From Sisyra terminalis (taxonomy: Eukaryota; Arthropoda; Insecta; Neuroptera; Sisyridae): a stretch of DNA of 64,000 nucleotides. The translations under genes and the position numbers were made by a program. Within the stretch, counting starts at the first letter, position 1. The number at the start of each line of letters is the position of its first letter. The stretch is taken from assembly GCA_958496175.1 (NCBI GenBank), contig OY292278.1, positions 42,160,001 through 42,224,000 of the forward strand. Direction: 5' to 3'. Below are positions 23,568-34,639 of the stretch, one piece after another. The notes below the pieces were generated by a model. The model had not been told where the DNA came from and did not search any database. It worked only from the letters and a program-made list of their open reading frames with translations.

Positions 23568-24873
23568 TAGGATCCCACTGCAGAAAAGTATAGTGATCAA
23601 GTTTATGCTAAAAATCTAATTTTTACGCATATTTATCACCAGGAGAATAATTATCTACTAGGTTGTCTATCAAAATGTGGCCGCTAGTATTTTTAATTAA
23701 ATTATTTCTAATTGATTTTTCGCAAAAATTTAATTGTTTTTTTTGTAAAATAAAATATCGTCTACTTCACGACGATATATATACATAGACTTTGAAAAGT
23801 CAGGGTTACAGTTGCGCACTTGACCGCACCTCTTCATAGCCAGGTGAAAACAGGTATAATTTTGGGCCCTTTTTACGTTCATAACGTGCATTTATGATTT
23901 ATTTATCAAATTAAAGCTAATTTTTTTCTCATTATTATGATATACGGTTGCCTTATTAAATCTGGCCGCAAATAAGGGTTGCTGGCTGCTAAAGATGGTA
24001 AATATTAAAAATAGAGTGAAAGAGAGCTAGCGCGTAACATCACCAGTCAGACGAGGACAGTTTTTGAGCAAATTTTGAACAAAAATTTTAATTTTATTTT
24101 TTGAACAAAGTTTTATCAATATCGATTCTGCTACTTTACCAAATGTTTGTGGCAAAGTAGACCCAATTTGATATAAATAATAGAAACCATCAATGCTTTC
24201 TATGTCGACTTGTCCGAGATTAGCTGGACAAATAGAATCTTTTGCCACAAACATTTGGAAAAGTAGCAGAATCGATATTGATAAAACTTTGTTCAAAAAT
24301 ACTCCGGAAGTACTTGAGTGGTTGAAAACACTATTTCCGACGCATGCGCAATGACTTTAAAACCACGTACAGCTGCCAATCGCTGTCGTTGTTTGACTGG
24401 TGATGTTACGCGATAGCTCTCTTTCACTCTATTTTTAATATTTATCATCTTTAGCAGCCAGCAACCCTTATTTGCGGCCAGATTTAATTAGGCAACCGTA
24501 TATCATAATAATGAGAAAAAAAATAGCTTTAATTTGATATATAAATCATAAATGCACGTTATGAACGTAAAAAGGGCCCAAAATCATACCTGTTTACGCC
24601 TGGCTGCGAAGAGGTGCGGTCAAGTGCGCAACGGCAACCCTGACTTTTCAAAGTCTTTATATATATTGCCGTGCAGGAGACGATACTTTATTTTAAAAAC
24701 AAATCAATTAAATTTGTGCGAACAATGAATTAAAAGTAATTTAATTAAAAATATTAGCGGCCACATTTTGATAGACAACCTAGTAGATAATTATTCTCCT
24801 GATGATAAATATGTGTAAAAACTAGATTTTTTGCATAAACTCGATCAATACACTTTTCTGCAGTGGAATCCTA
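23568..24873. mobile_element. Large foldback element, 1.3 kb, nested palindromes
   Basis: The outer arms 23568-24062 and 24381-24873 are inverted repeats of about 495 bp, ending in 'taggatcccactgcag' and 'ctgcagtggaatccta'. Inside them a second inverted pair (24098-24156 and 24240-24298, 'ttttatcaatatcgattc') surrounds an 80-bp centre. An extra single-copy piece at 24300-24380 ('gacgcatgcgcaatgac') sits only on the right side. The minus-strand open frame 24027-24296 starts with a hydrophobic run resembling a signal peptide, but it crosses both inverted arms and is probably fortuitous. Target duplication is not obvious. A solo arm is at 11374-11838. Confidence 0.8.
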
Positions 24874-27481
24874 TTTATTTTCTGGTTCCAGATAGTATAA
24901 GAATAAATAAAATAGATTTTTTACCAAAAACGCAAATTTATGTAAGAAATAGTAATGAATTAGTATCAAAGACTGATTGCTTTATTTGTACAATAAATCC
25001 ATGCATTTATATTCCAATTAGTCCTTTACAAATACCCTAAATGGAAATGAATTGTTACATTGTATTTTTTTTTTTTCAATCGCTCCAATAGAAAAACCAA
25101 TTTGAGCTTAATAGCTTCGTTTTTAAATAACGGAATGTCTTCTGTGAAAAAGCCTTTTAATATCAAATTAGTATAATCGTAAAGCTGTACAGTCCTTTGT
25201 CGTTTTCGCATCATTTAGCCAAAGCTTAAAGCGAATACGGCGATAAAAAGTTTTCAAAAAAATACACTCTATATTAAGCTCGAAGCTTGACGATGAATGG
25301 CTTTTTGTTTGTTCGGAATAAAAATAGAATTATTCTATTTTTAGATAGTTTACAGCTGAGAAATGGTCGTTGGTGTTTTCATGAACAAGAAACCGTTGGT
25401 TGCTGGGCTTAGGAATATTTAAGTGAAATAAAAAAAAATTCTTGGGAGCTTTTAATTTCTCGAGAAAGAAAATAATGTTCTTATTTATTTTATTGCAACA
25501 CTGCTTTGAAAATGTAAAAAACAATTCATGGAATTTACTTATAAAGGATTTTTTTTTTGATGAAAAATCGTGGAGAATCATTTTCGTAGAAAAAAAAATT
25601 AATTAATTCTTTTTCAGAAACGCAAATCTTGATTTCTAAGCAGAACAAACAAAAAAAAATATTGAGAAACAAGCTTTTGTGAATATAAAACATATTCTGT
25701 CAGCAATGTATTTGTCAGATAGTTTTTCACTAGTTTTCCCCATCGCTTGACGTGAGACGAATAAAAAGCGACTTTTGCCATTATTTGAATTTCTTTGATG
25801 ATGAAAATTAGATTCTGTGACGTTTAGAGCTTTTTTAGGCGTTTCCTTAATTTTATGTTGGTACATAGAGTTACGAGCTTTTGCAGTGATTTGGAAACTA
25901 GATAACGATTTTTGCGATGAAAATTTTTGAAAATTGCATGCATTTAATTGCAAATGAAACATATATTTATATATACTTACATTTTGTTCTCAATTTGTTC
26001 AAGTTTGAAATGTTTAACAGAATCTATTGGTTTCAGGTGATGAAATTTGCACAAATTAAAAAATTTAAAAAACAATGGTAAATTTTAGGATTTTTTTTCT
26101 CGAATTTTTTATCTACTTTGAGCCCACAGTGCAACAAGTTTGCACTGATAGTAGATGAATCATTTGAATAAAAATCAATGCGAGAGTTATTGAAAAATTA
26201 TAATTTTTTTTAAGATAAGCATAGCTTTTAAGTGTCCACTTGTATCAATTATAGTAGATAGGAAATTAGTAAATTAATAGATTGTAGGTAAAAAAATTAT
26301 TTAAAAAACATTAATTATTCATTTTTACACATTAACTAAAAAAATTTAGAGTAGATAAATATAAAAATATAACTTACTTTCTATGAATAAATGACGTAGT
26401 ATTTTTTTTTTCTGAAAAAAAATATGATTTTTTTTCAACTAAAACTATACTTATATGTATTTAAAAAAATTAAGGTCAATCTTATGATGCTGACTGACTT
26501 TTACCAATTGTCTTTAATTATTTAGGAAAAAAAATTAAACTTAAAAGTCACTATCAAAATTACCAATAAGTAGTTTGAAATAAATTTTGCCCTTAATTAT
26601 TGAAAAAATATCTATTCCAATTCTTAAGTGGTATAATTTTTTATTTGTATTTATTCTACAAACCATACAATACAAATTTTGGGGGTGCTTTTTCAGTAAT
26701 TCTTATTACTTGGACTTAATTTTTTTCTTGGTTAATATTCCTTTAATTCTCTCTATTGGATTTTTTGGTACCGGTATAAGGCAATAGTTTAAAAAGGGAT
26801 CACTTAAAGAACAAGTAAAAGTTTGAAAAATTTAAATTGATTTGCTAGAAGAGTGCAAAGGATTTATGTATCCTGTATCTTCTAATTATTTTTGGGTTAT
26901 TCCTGAAAGATTTTTTTTCTTTAAACTTGTCTTCGGAATCAATTTGTGATCAATGGTCAATAATGATTGGTTTTGTTGATAAAAATGTTTTAATTAACCC
27001 CTTTTGTAAGCTACAAGATGGCAGTGGTACACGATAAACGATAAAAATTGTTTGAAATAAAAATTTTCAAAATTGTTTTGAAATAAGAGGAAAAAAGTAA
27101 AATGTGTTAACATTTGTAAGAGAGATCTGTAATTTGATACTTTAAAAAATTTACCACAAAATTGATATCTTATCTTTCTTACTTTGTATTTAGTCTCTGG
27201 TTTTCAAATAGGTTTACAATTTTTTTTCTCTTACTATATTTCTGTGCTCACAATTCATCCAGCTATAAATATTTGGTTATTGAGAAAATCATATTTCAAT
27301 TGTTGAACTGTTTTAAATCAACCCCTAAATATAGAGGTAACAATTTTAAACAATTTACTTTACTATAGAAACACCAACTGGTTAAACTTATTGAAAATAC
27401 TAAAATATAAAATTATTATATTTTTGTTTCATTTATAATTTGATAACTGGTTCTATAAGATTTAATACCCGAACAAAGTAT
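24874..27481. other. No recognisable gene
   Basis: Two minus-strand open frames stand out by length, 25636-25962 (108 codons) and 25026-25214 (62 codons, basic start MMRKRQRTVQLYDYTN), but neither has a recognisable domain, promoter or splice context. 'taacttactttc' and similar A/T blocks are unremarkable. No repeat shared with the window was seen. Confidence 0.35.
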
Positions 27482-27612
27482 CCACTGACCAAATATCCCT
27501 AAGACTAAATATCCCGAAGATTAAATATCCCAAAGACAAAATATCCCGAACAAAATTTTCCTCAGACAAAATATCTCTACGACAATATATCACGGATAAA
27601 ATATCCCAACCT
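27482..27612 (-). repeat. Degenerate tandem repeat, about 15-bp unit
   Basis: About eight imperfect units of the type 'gacaaaatatcccgaa' follow one another ('aaatatccctaagac', 'aaatatcccgaagat', 'aaatatcccaaagac', 'aaatatcccgaac', and so on). On the minus strand the units can be read as an open frame giving R-D-I-L-S repeats, which explains a 62-codon chance frame here. Related units in inverted orientation occur on the far side of the LINE at 29058-29122. Confidence 0.7.
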
Positions 27613-27652
27613 CGGAAAATTTGGCAAGACCACAATTCTTCCGGCGACACGA

Positions 27653-28690
27653 TTTTTTTTTTATATATACATATATAAATCGGCCATCAGGATCTAGGTC
27701 CTATTATCCGATTTGGTGGCCGGAGCTGTCGTGATGGAGATCACTCCCAGTGGAAGAATCTCCCTATGCCTCTACTTGATCACAAGAGACTTTTCTTTTT
27801 AGCCGTCTTTTATTTTGGTGCTCCAAAAGTGGCGGGATCAGGGGATTTGAGTGTTGACTCAACTTTCCAAAATGATTGGTGGTACATACGGCAATGGAGT
27901 CGGGACTGATGAGATGTGTAAGTCTCTTCGGAGAGTCTCATTTGTGACATACCATGGAGCATCTGCCAACTGTCTCAGGATCTTTGATTGGGTGGCCTCC
28001 ATTAATTTAATGCTTGACTTGCTGGCAGAGCCCCACAGCTCAATACCGTACGACCAGATTGGCACTATAACTGCTTTGTATATAAGTAGTTTATCCTCAA
28101 GGGGAAGTTTAGAGCCCCTACCCAACAATCAGTATAACTGTTTGAACCTCTTGTTGATGTATTTTAGTTTTTGGATGATGTGAGATTTCCAGGTCAGCCT
28201 CCTGTCCAGAAGAACACCAAGGTATTTGACGGTGTCGGACGATGGGATCTCAGTTGAGTCCAGATTGACCGGGGGGCCCGTTCCTTTTCTGAGAGTGAAG
28301 GTCACTTGGACTGATTTGGACTTATTGATAGTGATTTTCCATTTTTCAGTCCAAGTGCCCAGTAGGTTAAAACGGTGCTGGAGGTACTGAGAGGCAATCA
28401 CGGCGTCCTCGTAAGTAGCCATAATCACCGTATCGTCCGCAAATGTCCCCGTCAAAGTATTATCTGTGGTAGGCAGATCCGAGGTATATAATAAGTATAG
28501 TTGGGGCCCTAAAACACTACCTTGAGGTACTCCCGATTTAATTGGAAAGGAGTCAGAGCACTCATGGACTATTTTTGTATTAAAGAATCGATCCTGAAGA
28601 TACGATCTGAATAGTTTCCTGAGGTGAGGAATACACTTCTTTATTTTGAAAAGCATAGGCCACGATTTGAAGACGGATTCATATAGATCT
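27653..28690 (-). pseudogene. 5'-truncated Jockey-type LINE, reverse transcriptase relic
   Basis: On the minus strand the frame encodes the reverse transcriptase from just before the thumb side of motif A onward: LFKIKK, SYLQDRFF, GVPQGSVLGP (about 28505-28535), the catalytic TFADDTVI (28423-28446), then KYLGVLLDRRLTWKSHI and the Jockey-like C-terminal LLIYKAVIVPIWSYGIELWG and APWYV blocks. One in-frame TGA at 28129-28131 replaces a tryptophan codon; the frame is otherwise open to about 27770. The end is an A-tail (T10 on the plus strand, about 27653-27662). Endonuclease and ORF1 are missing. No clear target duplication was found. Confidence 0.85.
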
Positions 28691-29057
28691 CGACAACGTT
28701 AAACAAAAATATTTTTTTTTATATCATGTTTATTTTACGATATATCCGAAGTTATAAATGAAAAAATGATTTTTTCTCTGTCTTAAACAGATATTTCTAA
28801 ATTTTCAAAAAAAATAGTTTAGTACCTTTGTTCCACCTATCTTTTTCTAGTGCTAATAAACTATGCATAATGGGTCCAGGGGTGAAGCCTGCTAAAAGTA
28901 CCTGTTAGCGACATCAATATCTGACAAAATTGCATTTTCTACTTGGTTTTTAAATTAATAATGGTAAAAATTAAAAATAATAATTTATCTACATTTGGGT
29001 GCCAATTTTGTGGAAAAAACCGAGGTACAAATAAAAAGTAATTCATAATCGATTAAT

Positions 29058-29122
29058 CAATAATCGTGGATATTTTGTGCGGTTTTTTTTTGTCTGCGGA
29101 TATTTTCGCGGGGATATTAGTC
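29058..29122 (+). repeat. Inverted partner of the 15-bp tandem units
   Basis: Units 'gtggatattttgtgcgg', 'tctgcggatattttcgcgg' and 'ggatattagtccgagg' are the reverse complement of the kind of units at 27482-27612, including the shared 'cctcgg'. The LINE lies between the two arrays. Confidence 0.45.
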
Positions 29123-31166
29123 CGAGGAAACAAAACTATATATCTAATGAATTTATTAAAAACTTGCCATTATTGACCATCGATTATTCATTGATTTCAA
29201 AAATAAAATTTAATAGCAATTAGTTGTTAATTTGATCGTCTTGAACTGTACCCCAAATTCACCCCTTTGTTAAATCGAGGTAAAAAGTATGAACCAATTT
29301 TCAAATATTATTTTTCATTTTAAGTTTTATTTTAACTCTTTGATTTGTATTGTGTGGTTTAATAAAGTAGTTTATGTGAAAATTGGACATAAAATCTTAG
29401 AAAGATATAAAGAGATTTGTAGACGTTGCATAAATGCATAAGAATCAATGCAAGATAACATCTTAATACCATTCAAACCAAGAATCTTAAATTTGGTTAT
29501 TTAAGATAAAATTTGATGTTGGTATTATTGATTTTCTCAAAAAATAATTTTCCATGTTCAATATACTTTTCAGTATCTCACAATCTTATAACGCAAAGTT
29601 TAAGCTTGTAAGAGAATGCGCTCGTCATTACTAATTTTAAGTAAAACTTCAACTCTTTATCTCTTTCTCGATTTTCTGTATTTACATAAATGGGTATCAT
29701 TATGCAACAAATTCGATTCTTAAATATAAATATATCTTGGAAGAATCTAGATTTTTATTCTATGTTCTAAGAAAGAACTATTGTTTTTAATTTATTTGGA
29801 ATATAAAATTATTTTAAAACCAATTAGAAGATAAAAATATTTCACTTTATCAATATTAAAAATTCAATTGATTTATACATTTTTAGTACTAAAATTATAT
29901 AAAGGATCAATCTGGGTTTGATTCAATAAAATTTAATAAATTTACTGCTAGATTGAAAGATAAAGTCATTTTTTTATAATGAGAAAATTGAACTATATCT
30001 TTCAATCCTTAACTAATTTGTAAGTTGGATATACGTAGCGGATTTAATCTCTTGATACTTAAATAATTAAAAGTTAAACTAGTGAATTATTTTATTTGTT
30101 AAATATGTAAACAAATTAATTAAAAAAATTATCAAATATGTTTAGATTTAATCGATATTTATATCGAATTTCAAAGGAATTGTGATCAAAATTTAAATAA
30201 TTAGGAAAATGAAACTAGGGACGAAATGTGAGAGAAATTGTGTATGAAGTTTGTATTGTCCTACTTGTAAAAATAAACCATATAACATGTACTTTTCTAT
30301 CTTTAACTTAGAAAAATAATGATTACTTATTATGTATTATATATTGTATGAAAAATAAACTCTATTTCCGAATAAGTAAAACTTCTTATAGGAATAAACA
30401 AATTGTTTGCATTGGAATATTTTTCTCATTGTTTTTTTTTTATTGAAATAAGAAAACTATATAACAGAATATGTTTCTATATGATATATTTGCGTAAATA
30501 AACAATATATAGTAAATATATATAGATAGTCTAAGAAAATTAAATTGTGATCTCTGAGTTTAAGTTGGAGCTGTTTGTTTTTCTGAAGAATGTTTCAAGG
30601 CCTTTTGTTCTTGTTTGTATATATTTTATTGTATAAATGATTTGTTTAAAATAAATGTAATTTTTTAATAATTATTTGTTTTTAATATTTGTATAGTTCA
30701 AATCTTTTTGCAGGTTTTACTGTAGGTTTATAGTTAAGAAGAATACCGAAATTTCTAGTTAAAAGGTAAGTGAATGTTAACAAAAATAAATTCTTATAAC
30801 ATTTGAATTCATTTTATTGGGATATAGGTTTAAGGTTTCAATTAATTATGATAAAACATTGAAGTAAAAAAATGCATGCTAGATTACATGCAATCAAAGT
30901 TTAATAAGGTTCATTGTTGATAAGAAATTTAGTACCACTAATTTCCAGATGAAAATGGATTCCCAAACACTACATAAGTCAACGGGGGGCAACCTTTTAT
31001 ATATTATGTACAAATTTTTTCACTGACAAATTCAAATGCTCCATAAAACTCAAGATATTTTTTGTATTTTCTTACCTTTACATTAGGGATTATAAATTAG
31101 AGATAGAAATCATCTAAGAAAAAATAAAAAGTAAAAATATACGGTCAGTAAAAATTATGAGAAGCC
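29123..31166. other. No recognisable feature
   Basis: Very A/T-rich sequence without open frames of note, repeats shared with the window, or RNA genes. Confidence 0.45.
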
Positions 31167-31325
31167 TACTAGTGGCCGAGTGGTCAAGGTGGCCACTCCA
31201 AAGGTAGGTGTTGAGTTCGATCCTCGATTCGAGAAAATTTTCGATATTTTTCGGTTTAAGGATTTTTAATAGACCTAGAGTCGCTAAACACCTAAGCTGT
31301 TTTATAGCGACTTGTAAGAAAAAAT
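31167..31325 (+). mobile_element. tRNA-derived SINE or tRNA pseudogene
   Basis: 'actagtggccgagtggtc' contains a polymerase III box A (TGGCCGAGTGG, 31173-31183), and 'gagttcgatcc' (31213-31223) is a box B at normal spacing. The head resembles a Leu/Ser-type tRNA, but the anticodon region and acceptor stem do not fold as a functional tRNA and no matching 3' acceptor is seen. It is followed by an unrelated tail with a small hairpin (GTCGCTA/TAGCGAC, 31280-31310) and an A-rich end (31318-31325), which is the build of a tRNA-derived SINE. Confidence 0.55.
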
Positions 31326-31426
31326 TTTAAGCTATAATCATAATTCATTGACCAATAGTTAAAATTTTCTTAATAGAATTATTTTTTACTATCAATACAT
31401 AAACTTTTCCTTTCTTAAATTTAAAT

Positions 31427-31437
31427 TCTTCAACAAT
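31427..31437. repeat. Left target-site duplication of the LINE (11 bp)
   Basis: TCTTCAACAAT here is identical to 32922-32932, immediately after the A-tail of the LINE. This fixes both ends of the insertion. Confidence 0.85.
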
Positions 31438-32921
31438 CTTAAGCAAAGTATATGAAAAATTACTTCTTAAAAGCATACACCCAATAATACAAGATAAAAA
31501 AATCCTACCAGATCACCAATTTGGCTTTAGAAATGGTCATATAACACTAGAGCAAATTGTAAGAATCGTTAAACTATTCGCTTTGCCCAGGAAAGCAAAC
31601 AATACTGTTCTGCGGCTTTTCTGGATGTGGCACAGGCATTTGATAAGGTGTGGCATCCCGGACTGTTGTACAAAATCAAAAAACAACTTCTTGAGTATTT
31701 TAACATAATCTCGTCCTACTTACACATCCGTATCTTTCAAATACTAATCAGAAGTAACGACTCCCAAAAAAATAACAGCCGGGGTTCCCCAAGGTAGCGT
31801 ACTGGGACCTCTGTTGTTTTCCCTTTACTCAGCCGATATGCCAAATACAACAGATGCATTAGTGGCAACATTTGCTGATGACACAACCATCGTAACCGCA
31901 GCAGATGAACCCAATGAAGTTTCGTTAAAGCTCCAAAATAACCTGGACAAAGTAGAAAAATGGGCAAAAAAGTGGAAAATAAAAATAATCAACGCAAAAT
32001 CTACACACATAATGTTTACACTGCGCAGAAATATATGTCCACCGGTTACAATGGAAGGCACAGAACTACCGCAAAAGAGCACGGGAAAATATCTCGGAAT
32101 GCACTTAGATCAAAAACTTACATGGGCTGTGCAAATCAAAAAAACTCGAGAACATTTAAATAAAAAATACAAAAAAATGTACTGGCTAATGGCATCTAAT
32201 GCACCATTATCAACAGAAAATAAACTTCTTCTCTACAAGGTCATCCTCAAGCCCATATGGACATATGGGATACAATTATGGGGTACTGTATCCAAATCCA
32301 ACATTGAAATCGTACAAATATTTCAATCAAGAACCCTACGACAAATAATCGCTGCTCCATGGTATGTAAACAATAAAAAAATACATGAAGATGCAGAAAT
32401 GCCATATGTAAAGGAGGAAATTCAAAGCTTTAGTAAAAAATACCTGACAAAACTAGACGATCATTCCAACCATCTCGCAATACCTAAACTTAATGGACAA
32501 CAGTGAGATGATAAGAAGGTTACAAAAATGGAATGTATTAGATTTGCCTGATAGATTTTGTAACTAAACAAATATTCCTATTAACTATTTGTTGCCAAAT
32601 TATTATTTCTTAATATAAAGCTTTATTTTTATATAAATTATTTATATATTAATGTTTCACATTATTTTTAGCATTGATATTGTTATTATAGACTATTATT
32701 ATTATTCTTATTGCTACTGTTGATTGATTTTATGATTGTTGTTATTGCTATAAGCATTACTATTATTGATATTGTTGCTATTGATTGTTTTGGTAAAAAT
32801 CTTTGTACTTATACAGCACTAATCTACTGGTACTAGTGCTGATATGTGATTGTGTATGGATTGAATGCACTTATTGCGACCCTATGCAGATTGTGCAATT
32901 TATTTGAAAATAAAAAAAAAA
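31438..32921 (+). pseudogene. 5'-truncated Jockey-type LINE with perfect target duplication
   Basis: The 1484-bp insert is flanked by an 11-bp target duplication and ends in an A-tail (32912-32921). Frames in order encode DHQFGFRNGH, AAFLDVAQAFDKVWHPGLLYKIKK (motif A, from 31612), GVPQGSVLGPLLFSLYSAD (31778 on), the catalytic TFADDTTIV (about 31868) and the C-terminal LLLYKVILKPIWTYG, LWGTVSKSN and APWYVNN blocks, to a stop near 32506. At least two frameshifts (about 31580-31610 and 31720-31780) break the first part; 31814-32506 is open. The 3' UTR (32507-32911) is rich in ATT/GTT triplets. It is a close relative of, but not identical to, the LINE at 27653-28690. It lies just downstream of the PLE hammerhead. 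Confidence 0.9.
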
Positions 32922-32932
32922 TCTTCAACAAT
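32922..32932. repeat. Right target-site duplication of the LINE (11 bp)
   Basis: Identical to 31427-31437 and immediately adjacent to the A-tail. Confidence 0.85.
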
Positions 32933-33034
32933 TTATAAAGTCGAAGCTGGCAATCAATAAGATCTCCATGATGGCTTTTCTACTTAAAAAATTAATGAAC
33001 AATAATATATTATGTCCTATGATTCAATTTCTAT

Positions 33035-33079
33035 ATTACGACCCGTTTCAACAGTTCCTGGCTATCGTCATCAGGTAAT
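33035..33079 (-). ncRNA. Hammerhead ribozyme of the Penelope-like element (family C)
   Basis: On the minus strand: stem I ATTAC (33079-33075), core CTGATGA (33074-33068), one extra C (33067), stem II GATAG/CTGTT with loop CCAGGAA (33066-33050, includes G.U pairs), GAAA (33049-33046), stem III AC..GU with loop GG (33046-33041), cleavage base C (33040), stem I GTAAT (33039-33035). Stem I is five perfect pairs. It begins three bases after the PLE stop codon. Hammerheads in the terminal repeats of Penelope-like elements are established; they are thought to process the element's RNA. Confidence 0.78.
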
Positions 33080-33319
33080 GATTATTTTGTCAGTTGTAAA
33101 CAAATTTTATATAAGTTGTTTGTTTTATATAATTTGTCATTAAGGATGTAAAGGATATTTGGATCTAGTTTATGGGCTTTGTATATTTCATATTCTTCCA
33201 GGACGTTCATATGTAATCCTTTCTGGCAAATATGTAATGGCTTAAAATTTATTTCGAAAATTTAAGCATTGATGATTTTCGTCATAAAGGTGTTTTGTAA
33301 AATTTGAAATTGTTGTAGG

Positions 33320-33985
33320 AGAGCTAATACTGGAACTCACTTTGGAGGAGTAAAATAATGGAATTAAAATTGGTGGAAAGCGAATTTCCAACCTTCGATT
33401 CGTAAACGATACAATCATAAATACAAATATTGAAAGAGACCAATTGGACTTCATTTGAAGACTTCAAATCGTAAGTCAAAATTTCGCTTTAAAAACAAAA
33501 AGACCAATGATCGTAGATCGCGATAATGATCAAAATTAGAATCAGAAGATAAGTTGCCAAAATATGACAAGAAAAAACTTTTTATGGTTCTCAGTTTACG
33601 GATCTTTATTAAGACCGAAAGTCTTAAATGTGCGAAGAAAAATAGCCCTTACAAAATCAACGATCTTCATCCTCAAAAGTAAATTTTAAATTGAAAAATA
33701 TTAATTCCGGATTAAAATTAAGAGTAATAAAGAAAAATTATTTAAATAACAATAATTTTCTTTGCGATATATGAATTATAAATCGAAAGAAATATCGATC
33801 CAAATGTTCTGTACTTAAAAGTCACTTTAAACGAGAAATACTAAGCTTACTTTGTACAAATCAAGGCACTGTAGGTATTTGAATGGCGCAGGATGCATGG
33901 GCCAATCATAACACACCGTACAAAATTCAATCTTTAATTCAACCAATCAGAGGATTTTTTACTAAAACTTTATAGATTTTAACCA
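33320..33985. other. Unidentified insertion inside the PLE GIY-YIG domain
   Basis: In related proteins only about 20 residues separate RSFGTRYK from SNFxKHL, but here about 0.67 kb intervenes. The segment has no recognisable termini or coding region, apart from an open frame continuing from the PLE. Exact boundaries and target duplication could not be fixed by eye. Confidence 0.5.
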
Positions 33986-34398
33986 ATGACATGATTCTTC
34001 TTTCTTATATCTTGTTCCGAATGATCTACCAGTTTGACCGATGTAAAATTTTTCACAGGAACCACATTTAATTTTATTTTTTCCGGTTTTATATTTCGTT
34101 TTAATTTTGTTGTTCTCCAATGGTTTAAGAATTTTCATAATGTTGTTGTTTGTTGAAAAGGCGATATTGAAGTTATTTTTCTTTTGAAAGTTGGCGATTG
34201 TAAAACTCAATATATTATTGAAGTTTGACTTAATATATTCTTTTGTTTTCTTTTGATGGAGTTGAAAGAATGGAGTTTTTAGTAAACTTCAATATTATTT
34301 TTTCTACGATTGAGCTGTTGTATCCGTTAGTAACGGCTATACGATTAATTGTATTAAATTCTTCTTCACGAGTTTTGGTGCTAAGAGGGAAATAAATT

Positions 34399-34521
34399 AC
34401 ACAGGTTGCCCTATTAGAAAAAAAAATGACGTCATACGAAGAATTTTGAAATTTGAATCAGTCGGAAGATATGTACAAATTTCTTCTGGATATGTCACGT
34501 AACGCATGAGGCCACCTGTGT
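34399..34521. mobile_element. 123-bp MITE inserted in the PLE
   Basis: Terminal inverted repeats are ACACAGGTTGCC (34399-34410) and GGCCACCTGTGT (34510-34521). On the PLE strand both flanks show AAT (34396-34398 and 34522-34524), a possible 3-bp duplication. Removing the element and one AAT joins KIYKI to YFPLS in one frame, as expected for the end of a PLE reverse transcriptase, which supports the boundaries. A 3-bp duplication would fit the PIF/Harbinger group, but AAT is not their usual TWA target. Confidence 0.75.
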
Positions 34522-34639
34522 ATTTTATAAATCTTGCACTATACTGTAGTAAACTGCTTTTTTTGCTTTCTTGGGTGAAATTATATTTTATGGATGGTTG
34601 TGTTTGTTGTCATTGGTTTTATATGAATTTTATTTGAAC

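Larger units (their letters stand above)
33082..34632 (-). pseudogene. Penelope-like element: end of RT, GIY-YIG endonuclease, C-terminus
   Basis: The element runs on the minus strand and is broken. From 34632 downward: the end of the reverse transcriptase (FHPRKQKK, KIYKIYFPLST), the linker TREEEFNTINRIAVTNGYN (about 34360-34300), then in another frame the GIY-YIG domain with CGSCEKFYIGQTGRSFGTRY (about 34080-34005; the Tyr-Ile-Gly and Arg residues are visible), and after an insertion SNFTKHLYDENH (about 33316-33280) and the C-terminal PLHICQKGLHMNVLEEYEIY block to TAA at 33082-33084. Damage: a 123-bp MITE at 34399-34521, a roughly 0.67-kb insertion at about 33320-33985, and frameshifts near 34220 and 33240. 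Most of the RT is missing. The family copies RNA at chromosomal nicks made by GIY-YIG. Confidence 0.85.

Noticed and set aside
24027..24296. Minus-strand frame with a signal-peptide-like start
   Set aside because: It spans the two inner arms of a foldback element, so the frame is a by-product of the palindrome.
25636..25962. 108-codon minus-strand open frame
   Set aside because: No recognisable domain; surrounded by other equally arbitrary frames.
27482..27612. CRISPR-like array
   Set aside because: The 15-bp units are directly tandem and degenerate with no spacers; the context is eukaryotic.
31167..31240. Functional tRNA gene
   Set aside because: Boxes A and B are good but acceptor and anticodon stems do not form a normal tRNA and a SINE-like tail follows.
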